A stretch of DNA of 64,000 nt from Streptomyces seoulensis (GCF_004328625.1 NZ_CP032230.1:22883-86882); one strand, 5' to 3'. Positions 1-8,762 are shown, counted from the stretch's first letter. Notes: generated by a model not told the origin, from the sequence alone. A program made the numbers and translations.

Positions 1-1
1 G

Positions 2-172
2 CAGGCGAAGGACTCGGCCGTGTACGCGGAGCCGATCGGTGCTGTGGACGAGGCGGAACGGCAGGCGGACCACTACGGGCGGAGCAATTTGGGGGCGAAG
101 GGCAACAGCCTCGCGGTGTCGTTGCCGTTGCAGCGGATGGTGGCGTGGTTCCGGGAGCATCCGGAGGGTTGA
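2..172 (+). CDS. 3' end of an unidentified protein (partial)
   Basis: Only the last 56 codons are inside the window. Frame 2 is open from the first bases to a TGA at 170-172, with the strong third-position GC bias of a real gene. The visible part is hydrophilic and ends in MVAWFREHPEG. I do not recognise the family. It is followed at once by a strong hairpin, so it looks like the last gene of a plus-strand unit that converges on the transfer operon. Confidence 0.6.
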   Translation, partial: QAKDSAVYAEPIGAVDEAERQADHYGRSNLGAKGNSLAVSLPLQRMVAWFREHPEG

Positions 173-182
173 GGGTATGGGG

Positions 183-220
183 CGGCCCCGCCTCCGTGGG
201 GGTTTTCGGGGGCGGGGCCG
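183..220 (+). terminator. Hairpin terminator after the partial gene
   Basis: Perfect 10-bp arms CGGCCCCGCC (183-192) and GGCGGGGCCG (211-220) lie 10 bases past the stop codon. There is no T-tract, as is usual for high-GC actinobacterial terminators. Confidence 0.6.
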
Positions 221-229
221 GGTCTTGTG

Positions 230-287
230 GCACGGTCCCTGAGTTCGCCTTGGCGCGGGGGTGCTAAGCCGCCCCCAGGGACCGTGC
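230..287. repeat. 12-bp perfect inverted repeat between convergent genes
   Basis: GCACGGTCCCTG (230-241) and CAGGGACCGTGC (276-287) are exact reverse complements separated by 34 bases. The repeat sits between the plus-strand partial gene and the end of the minus-strand transfer operon. It is probably a bidirectional terminator; a recombination site is possible but unsupported. Confidence 0.6.
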
Positions 288-342
288 TAGTTCATGGTGG
301 CGTATGGGGCGGGGTTTGTCAGAGGTGCCTTCCCCCTGCGGG

Positions 343-897
343 TTAGTCGCCTGCGGGGAGTTGGTTGCGGTTGCTGGCCCACAGGCCGCGGTTGGTGCTG
401 TTCACGGTGCGGGTGTCCTGGTGGACGGTGCCGGTGTAGTGCTGGTGGATGACGGGCGGTGCGGCTTCCACGACCTGGCGGGCGCGGCGGAGGAAGCGGG
501 CGAGGGCGAGGATCGGCAGCGCGATGGTGGCGGGCGCGGCCGCTGCGATGGCCAGGGCGGCCGGGTCGACTTGGCCGAGGGTGTAGACGACGAGGCTGGT
601 CATGCCGCCGATGGGGAGTGAGGCGATGCCGGTGCAGAGGATTGTGGTGTTGAGGTCGACGGCGCGCTGGCTCATGGGGGGCCGTCCGGGCTGGGGCACG
701 GGGGCGGTCGGCCCGGTGGTGTAGGTGGCGGGGAGGGTGTCGTCGCGGTAGGCGGTGGGCGTGGTCTTCGCGGTGTTGGTGGTGGTGAAGGCGGATTCGA
801 GGTCGGCGAGGAATGCCTGGGCGGCGGTGTTGGTGGTGGGCTGCCCGGCCTGGGTGGCGTGGGGCTGCCGTCCGGGGGGCTCGGGCAGTCGGTTCAC
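343..897 (-). CDS. Spd-like membrane protein, last gene of transfer operon
   Basis: 184 residues from a GTG start at 897 preceded by AGGAG; an internal ATG at 675 would give a shorter form. The N-terminal 75 residues are polar and Thr/Pro-rich. Two hydrophobic segments follow at about residues 83-106 and 112-135. An Arg-rich cytoplasmic stretch (RFLRRAR) then leads into a polar tail. The family is not recognised by sequence. Its place right behind the TraB-type translocase and its topology resemble the small spread (Spd) membrane proteins of Streptomyces conjugative plasmids, so a role in intramycelial plasmid spreading is inferred. Confidence 0.7.
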   Translation of the reverse strand: MNRLPEPPGRQPHATQAGQPTTNTAAQAFLADLESAFTTTNTAKTTPTAYRDDTLPATYTTGPTAPVPQPGRPPMSQRAVDLNTTILCTGIASLPIGGMTSLVVYTLGQVDPAALAIAAAAPATIALPILALARFLRRARQVVEAAPPVIHQHYTGTVHQDTRTVNSTNRGLWASNRNQLPAGD

Positions 898-923
898 GGG
901 GATCGGTCTCCTGTCGGGGTGGG

Positions 924-3212
924 TTAGTCGGTGAGCTGGTAGGTGCCGCGGCTGATGGCGGTGACGTGGCCGGCGTCGCGGAGTTCGGCCATGGCGTTGT
1001 TGACGCTGCCGGCGGCGACGTCGGAGAGGTGGCGGCGGACGTCCTTGAGGGCCATGGGGCCGTCGGTGAGGAGGTCGAGGATGCGGTCCTTGATGCTGCC
1101 GGCGCTCGGCTGGTCGTCTTCGTCGTCGAGGACGACCTGCGTGTTGGATGCCTGCTGGCCGGTTTCGGGTGTGTCGTCGTCGCATTCTCCGGCGAGGAGG
1201 GCTTCGGCGTGGTCGAGCCAGCGGGCGTAGGACTCCTGGAAGACGCGGTCCTCGTCGGGGGTGAGGCGTGGGATGGGCGCGGATTCCATGAGGGTGATAA
1301 GGCCGGGGTAGGTCTTGTTCTCCTTGTGGGCGTACCAGGTGCGGTTCAGGAAGAGGCTTCCGCCGTTGATGATGTTGGCCATGCCGGCGGTGATGGGCCC
1401 CTTGGGGGCTTCGAGGCCGTGGAAGGCTGCGTCGATACTGCTGCCGTCGCTGGTGTTGAAGTAGCGGGGGATGGGTTCGATCTGGACGCCGGGCGGGAGG
1501 ACGCCGTCGCGGGCCATGCTCTGGGTGGTGGAGGAGTTGGTGCGGCCGAGCCAGACGGTGCCGTTCTTGGCGTTGGCGCGGATGCGGTCTTTGTCGCCGA
1601 GGTCGGCGAGGTGGATGGACTGGGCGGCGAAGCGGATGCCGAGGCCGAGCTTGCGGCCGGTTGACTGGGTGTCGCCGACCAGGCCGGTGACCCACTTGCG
1701 GAAGGGGCGGGGGACGACGGCGTCGGCGGAGAGGATGCGGTTGAGTTCGTCGAGGGTGACGTTGACCAGTGGCCAGGGGTTGCCGATGTCGAAGGAGCCC
1801 CAGCCGTTCTGGGCGCTGACCTGTTCGCGGTACTTACTGAGGTCGTTGGCGGCGGCGAGAGTGGCGGCGGTGGCGGCGATGCCCTTGCCGAAGTGGTAGA
1901 CGCGGCCGTCGACCTCGGGCAGGGACATGCCGTCCTGGGCGTCGGCGGCAATGGAGACGATGCCGCTGATGCGTTCGCCGGCGATGACGTGGAGCAGGGT
2001 GACGGACTTGCCTGCGCCGGGGGCTCCGACGTACAGGTCGGTGATGGCTCCCATCTGGGGGTCGTAGAGGGGGACGCGGCCGGTGCGGCCGTCGGGGCGT
2101 TGGCCGAGGGCGATGGTGCCGTCGGGCTGCATGGTGAGGTCTTCGATGGTGGCTTCGCGGACGTTCATCAGCGGGTGGGTTTTGTAGATGCTGATGAGGC
2201 CCTCTCCGAGTCCGTCGGTTTCGACCATGAGGAGGGTGGCGTCGGCGATGTCGAAGGCGCGGGCGAGCATCTTCTGATTGAGCTGGATGAGGTGTCCGTC
2301 GGGGGCGGTGGTGCGTAGCGCGATCCGGTTGTCTTCGATGCGGTAGTCGGTGAGGAGCATGCCGGGGGCGGCGCCGCGCGGGTGGGTGATCTTCTCGTTC
2401 CAGATGCGGTGGATGGGGTCCTGTTCGGCCTGGGCGGCGGTGTCGAGGGTGGGGCGGGCGATGAGGACTTTCCGGCCGGGTCCGGAGCCGTCCATGGGCT
2501 GGAGGGTGACGGTGCCGGCGGGGAGGTCGAAGACGGCGGCGAGGGTGGTGGGGTTGAGGTCGGGGACGGCTTCGCCTTGGGGGGCGACGACGATGCCCCA
2601 GAAGTCGGGGGCGTTGTCCTGGTAGGGGGTGACGTTGGTGAGGAGGGTGTTGCCGGTGGTTCGGGCGGTGACCCATTCCCAGGCCCGGTATTCCTCGTAG
2701 GTGCGGGGGGCGGGCAGGGCGGGCGGGGTCTGCTGGGCGGGGGTGGTGTCGGGGGTGGGCGTCTCTGTGGTCGGGGTGGGGAGGATGGCCTTGAGGTTCA
2801 GGGAGTGGGTGATGGGGGTGGTGCCGGCCATGGTGATGCCCCAGGCGGCGGGCGCGAGGTACTCCCACCAGGTGGTGCCGGGGTGGAGGAGGTCGGTGAG
2901 GTAGACGCTGGCGCCGGTCAGCCAGGGCAGGGCGCGCTGGGTGGCCTGGAGGAAGCCGAGGGTGTGACCGGTGGTGTCGTCGTCGCGGCGGTCGAGTTTC
3001 TTCCACAGCCAGCAGAACGCGCCGACGGCGATCCCGCCTGCGGTGAGGTGGGCTGCCGTCCAGTCGGGCTGGGTGGGGGCGATGGTGATGCCGAGGGTGG
3101 CGGCGCCGTAGGTGAGGCGCTCGAGCTGGATTCGACGGCGCAGACTGTGTGCGGGTACGAGCCGGGGGCCGTCGGTGGCGGCTTCGATAGCGGGGGTCTG
3201 GTCGGTGGCCAC
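924..3212 (-). CDS. FtsK/TraB-type DNA translocase (plasmid transfer)
   Basis: 762 residues. Two hydrophobic segments lie in the first 150 residues. A P-loop VGAPGAGKSV is at about 395-404 and a Walker B-like VTLDE at about 485. A winged-helix-like domain occupies the last 60 residues, beginning SIKDRILDLL. This is the architecture of Streptomyces TraB, a hexameric FtsK/SpoIIIE-type motor that moves double-stranded plasmid DNA between hyphae and uses the C-terminal winged helix to recognise repeated clt sites. The surrounding Spd-like genes and the divergent GntR repressor support a transfer role rather than chromosome segregation. No clt-like 8-bp repeat array was identified nearby. Confidence 0.88.
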   Translation of the reverse strand: MATDQTPAIEAATDGPRLVPAHSLRRRIQLERLTYGAATLGITIAPTQPDWTAAHLTAGGIAVGAFCWLWKKLDRRDDDTTGHTLGFLQATQRALPWLTGASVYLTDLLHPGTTWWEYLAPAAWGITMAGTTPITHSLNLKAILPTPTTETPTPDTTPAQQTPPALPAPRTYEEYRAWEWVTARTTGNTLLTNVTPYQDNAPDFWGIVVAPQGEAVPDLNPTTLAAVFDLPAGTVTLQPMDGSGPGRKVLIARPTLDTAAQAEQDPIHRIWNEKITHPRGAAPGMLLTDYRIEDNRIALRTTAPDGHLIQLNQKMLARAFDIADATLLMVETDGLGEGLISIYKTHPLMNVREATIEDLTMQPDGTIALGQRPDGRTGRVPLYDPQMGAITDLYVGAPGAGKSVTLLHVIAGERISGIVSIAADAQDGMSLPEVDGRVYHFGKGIAATAATLAAANDLSKYREQVSAQNGWGSFDIGNPWPLVNVTLDELNRILSADAVVPRPFRKWVTGLVGDTQSTGRKLGLGIRFAAQSIHLADLGDKDRIRANAKNGTVWLGRTNSSTTQSMARDGVLPPGVQIEPIPRYFNTSDGSSIDAAFHGLEAPKGPITAGMANIINGGSLFLNRTWYAHKENKTYPGLITLMESAPIPRLTPDEDRVFQESYARWLDHAEALLAGECDDDTPETGQQASNTQVVLDDEDDQPSAGSIKDRILDLLTDGPMALKDVRRHLSDVAAGSVNNAMAELRDAGHVTAISRGTYQLTD

Positions 3213-3251
3213 AGGTGGTCCTCCTTCGCTGGCTGTCGTGGGGTGGGCGGG

Positions 3252-3740
3252 TTAGCGGACGGTATTGAAGCCGGGCTTTGGCTGCGCGTAGGGGGATGCC
3301 TGGCGGACTTCGTAGATGCCGCGGTATTCGGTTTCGTGGGCGTCGCCGACGGCGCGGGCGTTGGCTTCCATGCCGTCGGCGGCGCCGGCGAGTTCCCCGG
3401 AGGCTTCCGCGACTCGGTCGAGAGCTTGGGAGGCTTCGATGGCGAGGCCCTGGAAGTAGGGGTCGACGCCTGCTTGACCGCACATTTCGGAGATGCGTCG
3501 GGCCTGTTCGGCGTCGCGGTGCATGCGGTCCTTGAGGAGGTGCAGGTTCTCCTTGAGCCACATCGCGGCAGTGGCGAGGGCCATGAAGCGTGCGGTGAGG
3601 GTGACGAAGTTGAGGATGCCGAAGAGGAGTCCGCCGAACGTTTTGCGGGGGGCGGCCGGCTGGCTGCCGTCGGTCTGGCTGGCGGGCGGTGCGGGCGGGG
3701 TGGGGTCGGCGGGTTCGATTTCGCTGCTCATGGCGGTCAT
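3252..3740 (-). CDS. Small transfer-operon membrane protein
   Basis: 162 residues; the start ATG at 3740 overlaps the upstream stop as ATGA. A Pro-rich N-terminus is followed by one transmembrane segment at about residues 38-62 and a long helical, probably coiled-coil, region with a late Ala-rich helix (residues about 110-135). No known family recognised. Spacing and coupling place it between the basic 691-residue protein and the TraB-type motor, so it is probably a membrane component of the same transfer machine. Confidence 0.7.
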   Translation of the reverse strand: MTAMSSEIEPADPTPPAPPASQTDGSQPAAPRKTFGGLLFGILNFVTLTARFMALATAAMWLKENLHLLKDRMHRDAEQARRISEMCGQAGVDPYFQGLAIEASQALDRVAEASGELAGAADGMEANARAVGDAHETEYRGIYEVRQASPYAQPKPGFNTVR

Positions 3741-5812
3741 TCCTCGTTGTGGATGGGCGCGGACGGGGTGGTGAGGCCGGCGTCGGCGGTGGCCGTGTTG
3801 TAGGGCCGGTAGGCGTCGTTCATTTCGTTGCTGGCCGTCTCGGTCTTCTCTGCGGCTTCGAGGCTGGAGGTCTCCATCTCGTCGGCCATGCGGGCGACGA
3901 GGTCCATGGATTCGGCGAAGCGGGCGAGTGCGGCGGTGAACAGGGGGCCGATGAGGTTGTGGTTGACGGCCAGGTAGTCGGCGAACGTCAGGCAGGTGTC
4001 GCGGAGGCTGCGGGCTTTGGTGGCGAGGCGCTGGGATTCGTCGTGGGTGGCGAACGCGTCGGTGGTGAGTTGGTCGAGGCCGTCGCAGGCGTCGTCGAGG
4101 GTGATCTCGGTGGCGTGCTGGGCGTCCATGCCGTGGGCGACGGCCTGGCTGGCGGTGCGGGCGGCTTGGTGGCGGGCTTTGACGATGCGGGGGTCCGGGC
4201 CGGTGGTGCTGGGGGGCATGGGGCTGGGCTCCTGGGGGCGGCTGGTTCCGGGGCGCGGGGTGTGCGGGGTGGGGGCGGCCGGGAGGGCGGTGATGCCGGT
4301 GGTGACGGCGGCCGCGGTCTGCTGACGCCTGCTGCTGCCGGGGACGTGTTCGCTGACGACGGTCCAGGTGGTGCCTTCGGTGTGGGCGGCGTTCTCGAAG
4401 GGGCTGCGCCGGCTTCCGGAGGTTCCGGAGGTTCCGGAGGTTCCGGTGGGTCCTGTAGTCGGTCCGGTGGTTCCGGTGGGGCGGTGGGTTTGGGCGTACT
4501 TCCAGGCGCGGGCGCGGGTGTTCGTCCACCAGTTGCTGTTGTGCTTGCTCCGGTTGTGGGGGCCGCGGGTGTTGTCGCGGCGCGCCTTCGGGCCGGTGCC
4601 GCCGCCTGTGCTGGTGTTGCGGGGGGTCTTGGGCTTGGGTGCCGGGCCGTGCGTGGCGTGGGGTGGGCGGTGGGTGCGCTGCTTCCAGCGGCGGGCGGCG
4701 GCCTGCTTGAGCTTCCTCCACATCTCCTGGTCCCGTTCGGTGGGCTTGGTCTTCTTGTCGGTGTGCTTGGCCGGGGGTGCGTCCTTGCGGTTCTTGCGCT
4801 TCTTCGAGCTGGTGTTGGCGTTCTTGGGGTCGGTCCAGACGGGGGGCTTGTCGCTGGTGTTCTTGCGGCGCTTCTTGAGCCGGCGGGCGGCGTTCTTGTG
4901 CACTGCGGCGCCGACGGAGTCGGCGTGGCCGGGGCGGTGCTTCTTGTTCTTGCTGCCGGGCTTGTGGGGGGTGTGCTTGCCGCCTGCGTGGTCGTTGGTG
5001 GGGCGGGGCTTGTGCTTGTTCAGGGTGTTGGCGGCGCCCTGGTGCTTGCGGTGCGGCGCCTTGGGGTGTGCGGGCTGCTTGGCGCCGCTGCCGTTGTTCT
5101 TCCGGGGGGTGGTGCTGCCCGGCTTGGGCGTCTTGGGAGTGCGGGTGGGGGTGGGCTTACGGTCCGCGGGACGGGTCTTGCCCCCGGCGGGCCTGGTACT
5201 GCGGGGGCCTGAGGTGTTGCCGGTGGACGGCTTCTTGCCGCCCTGACCGCCGCCCGCTCCCCCACTGCCGGACCCTCCGGACTTGGACCGGTTCAGGGTC
5301 TTACGGCCGTACTCCTGGCTCGACGGGATCTGCTTGGCGCGCTGCTGGGCGGCCTTGTCCTGGATGCCCTGCATGGCGAGCTGGTGCTTGAGCCGGGCCT
5401 CGCGGATCGGGTCGGCTTCGGTGAGGCGGGCCTGCCGGCGGTCCCACCAGGAGGCGCCGACGGTGTGCGCACCGCGGAGCGCGGCGACGGCGACGGCGAG
5501 GATCGCGGCGAGCGACAGGGCGCCGAGCCGGGGGCCGATCAGGTCGTCGTCGTGGGGGGTGTAGCCGTCGCTGCGGAACGTCGCGGGGACGGTGTCGCCG
5601 GCCAGGTCGGGGGTGGGGATGGCGGGCTGCAGGAGGGCCGGGGAGGGCAGTGCGGTGAGGAGGTCGAGGGGGCTGCGCCGGCTCCCGGCGGGGGTGGTGA
5701 GGGAGGCAGGGGTGGGGGTGTCCGTGGCCGTGGTGGCGGGCCCGTCGGGGGTGTTGCCGGGGGTGAGGGTGAACCCGATCCGCGGGAAGCTGATCACGTT
5801 GTCGTCGGTCAT
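3737..5812 (-). CDS. Large, extremely basic membrane-associated transfer-operon protein
   Basis: 691 residues. The short N-terminal segment contains ISFPRIGF, one transmembrane helix lies at about residues 100-120 (LGALSLAAILAVAVAAL), and residues 160-490 are a low-complexity Lys/Arg/Pro/Thr/Gly region. A final 140-residue helical domain follows. The stretch near 4420-4450 encodes a tandem GTSGTSGTSG repeat. The ribosome site GAAAGGAGG precedes ATG 5812. The family is unknown. The basic linker suggests DNA or cell-wall polymer binding, anchored at the membrane, within the TraB/Spd operon. Composition would also produce spurious open frames on every other strand, so the frame was chosen by its ATGA overlap with the next gene. 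Confidence 0.7.
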   Translation of the reverse strand: MTDDNVISFPRIGFTLTPGNTPDGPATTATDTPTPASLTTPAGSRRSPLDLLTALPSPALLQPAIPTPDLAGDTVPATFRSDGYTPHDDDLIGPRLGALSLAAILAVAVAALRGAHTVGASWWDRRQARLTEADPIREARLKHQLAMQGIQDKAAQQRAKQIPSSQEYGRKTLNRSKSGGSGSGGAGGGQGGKKPSTGNTSGPRSTRPAGGKTRPADRKPTPTRTPKTPKPGSTTPRKNNGSGAKQPAHPKAPHRKHQGAANTLNKHKPRPTNDHAGGKHTPHKPGSKNKKHRPGHADSVGAAVHKNAARRLKKRRKNTSDKPPVWTDPKNANTSSKKRKNRKDAPPAKHTDKKTKPTERDQEMWRKLKQAAARRWKQRTHRPPHATHGPAPKPKTPRNTSTGGGTGPKARRDNTRGPHNRSKHNSNWWTNTRARAWKYAQTHRPTGTTGPTTGPTGTSGTSGTSGSRRSPFENAAHTEGTTWTVVSEHVPGSSRRQQTAAAVTTGITALPAAPTPHTPRPGTSRPQEPSPMPPSTTGPDPRIVKARHQAARTASQAVAHGMDAQHATEITLDDACDGLDQLTTDAFATHDESQRLATKARSLRDTCLTFADYLAVNHNLIGPLFTAALARFAESMDLVARMADEMETSSLEAAEKTETASNEMNDAYRPYNTATADAGLTTPSAPIHNEE

Positions 5813-5860
5813 GTCGCCTCCTTTCAGGGGTTGACAGGCTGTAGTCGGTGGGCGATCCTC

Positions 5861-5883
5861 GCGCGTGCGCGTTGCGCGTGCGC
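5861..5883. repeat. Tandem GCGCGTGCGC repeat in transfer operon
   Basis: Two copies of GCGCGTGCGC (5861-5870 and 5874-5883) lie in the 122-base gap between the genes ending at 5935 and starting at 5812. This is the only sizeable gap in the middle of the operon. It may hold an internal regulatory site or a transfer-related binding site; no clear promoter for the minus strand was seen. Confidence 0.35.
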
Positions 5884-5934
5884 ATTGGACGGCTCGTCAC
5901 CCTCGTTTCCGGCGGGTGATGATGATGAATTCCG

Positions 5935-6159
5935 TCACTGGCTGTGAGCGCGGTAGAAGTCGTTGAGGTGTGCCGCAAGCCCGTTGGCGACCTTCGGGTC
6001 ACCGCTCTCGAGAGCGTCCTTGGCGAGCTTGCGGCACACGTTCGTCCAGAACGTGACGAGGTGCATCGGCCCGGCCGCGGCGGCCCTCGCCTGCGCCGCG
6101 TTGTAGTGCTCGGCCTGGTTGGCGCGGCGGGCCTGCTCGGCCTTCTGCGCGGCGTTCAC
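5935..6159 (-). CDS. Small helical transfer-operon protein
   Basis: 74 residues, rich in Ala and Gln, predicted almost entirely helical. Its ATG at 6159 overlaps the previous stop as ATGA, so it is translated with the upstream gene. No cysteine motifs or membrane segment. No family recognised; it belongs to the transfer operon by position only. Confidence 0.65.
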   Translation of the reverse strand: MNAAQKAEQARRANQAEHYNAAQARAAAAGPMHLVTFWTNVCRKLAKDALESGDPKVANGLAAHLNDFYRAHSQ

Positions 6160-6716
6160 AGCGCCTCCTGCTGGCCGAAGAAGTCACCGATGTGCGGGAC
6201 CGGGGCGGCCGTACTGCTGGGCTGGCCGGGGAACTGGAACGGCTGCGGGTTCACGTACTGCACGGCCGGCTGCCCGACCGTCGGGGGCTGGGCCGGCATG
6301 GTCGGCTGCACGCCGGTGAGGGTGTTCGTGCTGGTGGTGAGGGACTTGCCGACCTTGTCGTGGACGCTGGCCGCGGCAATCCCGAGGCGCTGCCTGCGGT
6401 CGTTCTTCTTCTCGAGTTCGCGGGCCCTGCGGGCGGGGAGTTCGACGACTTCCCGCAGGTAGACGGCGTTGACGGCTTCGGTTTCGGCGGCCGCCTTCTC
6501 GACGAGGCGGGCGACCTTGGTGAGGCGGCGGGCGACCTTGCGGGCGCGGCGGCCAGCGGAGCCGGTGCGGTCGCCGTCGATCTGGGTGTGGGCGAGGCGG
6601 GCCTGGATGATCTGGGCGAGCTGACGGAGCTGGGTGGCGTCGGTGGTGAACGTCTGCCGCTGCTCGTCGGTGAAGTCCCGCATGCCCTTCTGCGTCATCA
6701 GGGCTTCGATGTCCAT
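6156..6716 (-). CDS. Coiled-coil transfer-operon protein
   Basis: 186 residues from ATG 6716 (AAGGAGACC just upstream). Residues 15-120 are charged helices with an RRARK/RR cluster, likely coiled coil; the last 55 residues are Pro/Gln-rich and probably disordered. No family recognised. The stop overlaps the next gene by 4 bases, indicating coupled translation in the transfer operon. Confidence 0.68.
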   Translation of the reverse strand: MDIEALMTQKGMRDFTDEQRQTFTTDATQLRQLAQIIQARLAHTQIDGDRTGSAGRRARKVARRLTKVARLVEKAAAETEAVNAVYLREVVELPARRARELEKKNDRRQRLGIAAASVHDKVGKSLTTSTNTLTGVQPTMPAQPPTVGQPAVQYVNPQPFQFPGQPSSTAAPVPHIGDFFGQQEAL

Positions 6717-6736
6717 CGTTCTGGTCTCCTTCGTGT

Positions 6737-7657
6737 TTAGAGGTAGCCGCCGTCGGTGGTGGCGCGCTGCTTGCTGATGCGGGACAGGACGGTGCGCACG
6801 TATGCGGCGTCCGCTTCGATGCCGTGATGCGCGAGGCGCTCCACGATCTGCGGCGCTGATGCGGTCGGCTCCGCGTCACGGACGATGCGCACTGCGGCGG
6901 CCTTCGACAGGCCCTCGCTGCGCAGCGCCTCACCGAGGTGCTGCGGTGCCGCATCGCGGGTGATGCGCGGCGCGCCGGTGGGGGCGGGTGTCACGCGCGA
7001 CAGGGGCGCATCACGCTGCTCATCAGCGGTTTCACCGGCCGCATCGTTGCGGGCCGGGAGTTCGGGTGCGGCGGTCAGGGCCAGGGGCCGCATCCGGTGC
7101 AGCTCGCGGGCGCGGTCCTGCCGCATCACTTCGATGTCGAAGTCGGTGGACACTTCGCGCATCACGAGGTCGGCGTGCATCGTGCGGCGCCTCATCTCGA
7201 TGCGGTGCTGCGCCTCTTCGAAGACCATGCCGCGTTCCATGGCGGCGAGGGTGTGGAGTTCGTCGTGGGTGAGTGCGGCGGGGTCGCGCATGTCGGCGAG
7301 GGCGAGGGCCCAGACGGCTTTGGCGCCGAGGGGGAGGAAGGGGCCGGCGGCGGCCATGGCGAGGGATTCGCGGGCCATGCCGTGCATGGCGAGGAAGGTG
7401 GCGACGATGAGGAGGGTGGCCCAGCCGAGGGTGGGGACGATCCAGGTGCGGCCGGCGATTCGGAGGCCGCGGGCTTCGGCGATGATGACGCTGCCCCAGA
7501 TGATGTCGGCGCCGGCGGCGACGGTGACGCCGATGGGTCCGGTGCCGAGGAGGTCGACGAGGCTCCAGGTGGTCCAGGCCAGGGAGGCCAGGGACAGGAG
7601 TCCTGCCGGGTAGAGGAGCGGGCTGAGCCGCTTCTTGGTGGCCTGGACGGTGGTCAT
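6737..7657 (-). CDS. SpdB-like multi-spanning membrane protein
   Basis: 306 residues. Four hydrophobic segments fall in the first 120 residues (about 12-32, 42-62, 72-92, 98-118). A charged helical region with RIEMRRRT follows, then a linker. The C-terminal 50 residues (KAAAVRIVRD...) look like a helix-turn-helix or DNA-binding helical domain. This topology matches SpdB proteins, membrane proteins that interact with TraB and spread transferred plasmids through septal cross-walls of the recipient mycelium. Assignment rests on topology and operon context, not on a database match. Confidence 0.72.
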   Translation of the reverse strand: MTTVQATKKRLSPLLYPAGLLSLASLAWTTWSLVDLLGTGPIGVTVAAGADIIWGSVIIAEARGLRIAGRTWIVPTLGWATLLIVATFLAMHGMARESLAMAAAGPFLPLGAKAVWALALADMRDPAALTHDELHTLAAMERGMVFEEAQHRIEMRRRTMHADLVMREVSTDFDIEVMRQDRARELHRMRPLALTAAPELPARNDAAGETADEQRDAPLSRVTPAPTGAPRITRDAAPQHLGEALRSEGLSKAAAVRIVRDAEPTASAPQIVERLAHHGIEADAAYVRTVLSRISKQRATTDGGYL

Positions 7658-7694
7658 GGGGTTCGGTGTCCTTTCGGGGGTTCAGGGGGTGGGG

Positions 7695-7976
7695 TCAGGT
7701 GTTGCGCCGGTTGGGGAGCCAGAGGCGACGCTTCGGCTGTGGCTCGGTCTGGGGCGCCTGGGCGGGTTCGGGCTGCTGTTCCAGGGCCTTGGCGATCCGG
7801 GAGAGGCTGTCGGCGATGCCAGTGAGGTGCCAGTTGGTGGCGCGCTGTTCCTTGACGAGGGCCATCAGCAGGTAGGGCATGGCGGCCTGGGGGGCGTCGG
7901 GGATGGGGAAGTCGTGCTTGGGGTGCTTGCCGTCGAGGGCCCTCTCGGCGCGGCGGATGAGTTCGGGGGTGTCCAT
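7695..7976 (-). CDS. Small transfer-operon protein
   Basis: 93 residues from ATG 7976; a GTG one codon earlier is an equal choice. The sequence has a central amphipathic helix and a Gln/Pro-rich tail ending in RRLWLPNRR. No family recognised. It sits just upstream of the SpdB-like gene with a 37-base gap. Confidence 0.6.
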   Translation of the reverse strand: MDTPELIRRAERALDGKHPKHDFPIPDAPQAAMPYLLMALVKEQRATNWHLTGIADSLSRIAKALEQQPEPAQAPQTEPQPKRRLWLPNRRNT

Positions 7977-8003
7977 CACGGGGATCGGTGTCCTTTCGGG
8001 GGT

Positions 8004-8159
8004 TCAGGCGGCGAGGTCGTGGTTGTCGGTGGTGGGCGGGGTGGTGTGGGCGTCGATCTCGGCGAGGTTCTGCTCGGCCTCGAAGTCGGCGGTGGTCCAG
8101 GTGCTGGAGTCGTTGCCGTGGGCGGCGGCGAACTCGGGTCCGGTCATCGGTCGGTTCAT
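8004..8159 (-). CDS. 51-residue unknown protein
   Basis: Acidic short protein starting MNRPMTGPEFAAA at ATG 8159, which overlaps the upstream stop as ATGA. Too short for domain assignment. The overlap and codon usage (C/G third positions) support that it is translated. Confidence 0.6.
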   Translation of the reverse strand: MNRPMTGPEFAAAHGNDSSTWTTADFEAEQNLAEIDAHTTPPTTDNHDLAA

Positions 8160-8353
8160 CGGTTGGTGCTCCTGTTCTGGGTGCGGTGCCAGGTGGTGAC
8201 GACGTGTTCGGCGCCGGCCTTGGCGGCGTACAGGGAGAGGAGGGTGATGGCGGCGATGTCGAGGACGGGCATGTGGTGGCGGATGGCGGAGTAGATGGGG
8301 TGGCTGACGGCGAGGAGGGCGATGGCCCAGATGAGGAGCTGCTGTCGGTTCAT
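8156..8353 (-). CDS. Small membrane protein
   Basis: 65 residues with two hydrophobic stretches (about 5-20 and 31-50) and a basic C-terminus (HRTQNRSTNR). Likely a small integral membrane protein of the transfer operon. Coupled by ATGA to the next gene downstream. No family recognised. Confidence 0.65.
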   Translation of the reverse strand: MNRQQLLIWAIALLAVSHPIYSAIRHHMPVLDIAAITLLSLYAAKAGAEHVVTTWHRTQNRSTNR

Positions 8354-8394
8354 CGAGGTCCTGTTCGGCAGGGGGGGGCGGAGGGGGTCGGGGG

Positions 8395-8682
8395 TCAGAC
8401 CATGAGGCGGTACTCGTCGACCATGTACGGCACCTCGTTCAGGTGGCGGGCTGCCCGCTGGAGGAGTGCGGTGTGGTCGTTGTGGGTGTCGTCGCCGGCT
8501 TCGGCGATGAGGGTGGCGGCGGTGTTGAGGCTGTCGGCGCCCGTGATCCCGGCCTGGTCGAGGTTGTCGGCGGCGTGGCCGAGCTGGGTGACGAACTCGG
8601 CGCTGGACGCGGCCGGGCGGGTGCCGGCGGCGGTGGCGATGTCGTCGGTGTAGGGGGTGAGGAGGGCCGGGAGGGCGCTCAT
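8395..8682 (-). CDS. Helical unknown protein
   Basis: 95 residues, Ala-rich helices, no cysteines or membrane segments, ending in MVDEYRLMV. The ribosome site GAAAGGAC lies 8 bases before ATG 8682. Reminiscent in size and composition of small helical WXG-like or structural proteins, but no diagnostic motif is visible. Confidence 0.65.
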   Translation of the reverse strand: MSALPALLTPYTDDIATAAGTRPAASSAEFVTQLGHAADNLDQAGITGADSLNTAATLIAEAGDDTHNDHTALLQRAARHLNEVPYMVDEYRLMV

Positions 8683-8762
8683 GCCGGGTGTGTCCTTTCG
8701 GTTGGGCGGGTGGGGTGCTGCCGCGCGGACTGGGGGGCGACCGCGCGGCAGCGGCTGGTGGG

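Noticed and set aside
4368..5246. Plus-strand frame with many hydrophobic residues opposite the basic protein
   Set aside because: Leu/Val-rich product is the antisense of Lys/Pro codons; the minus frame has the ATGA overlap.
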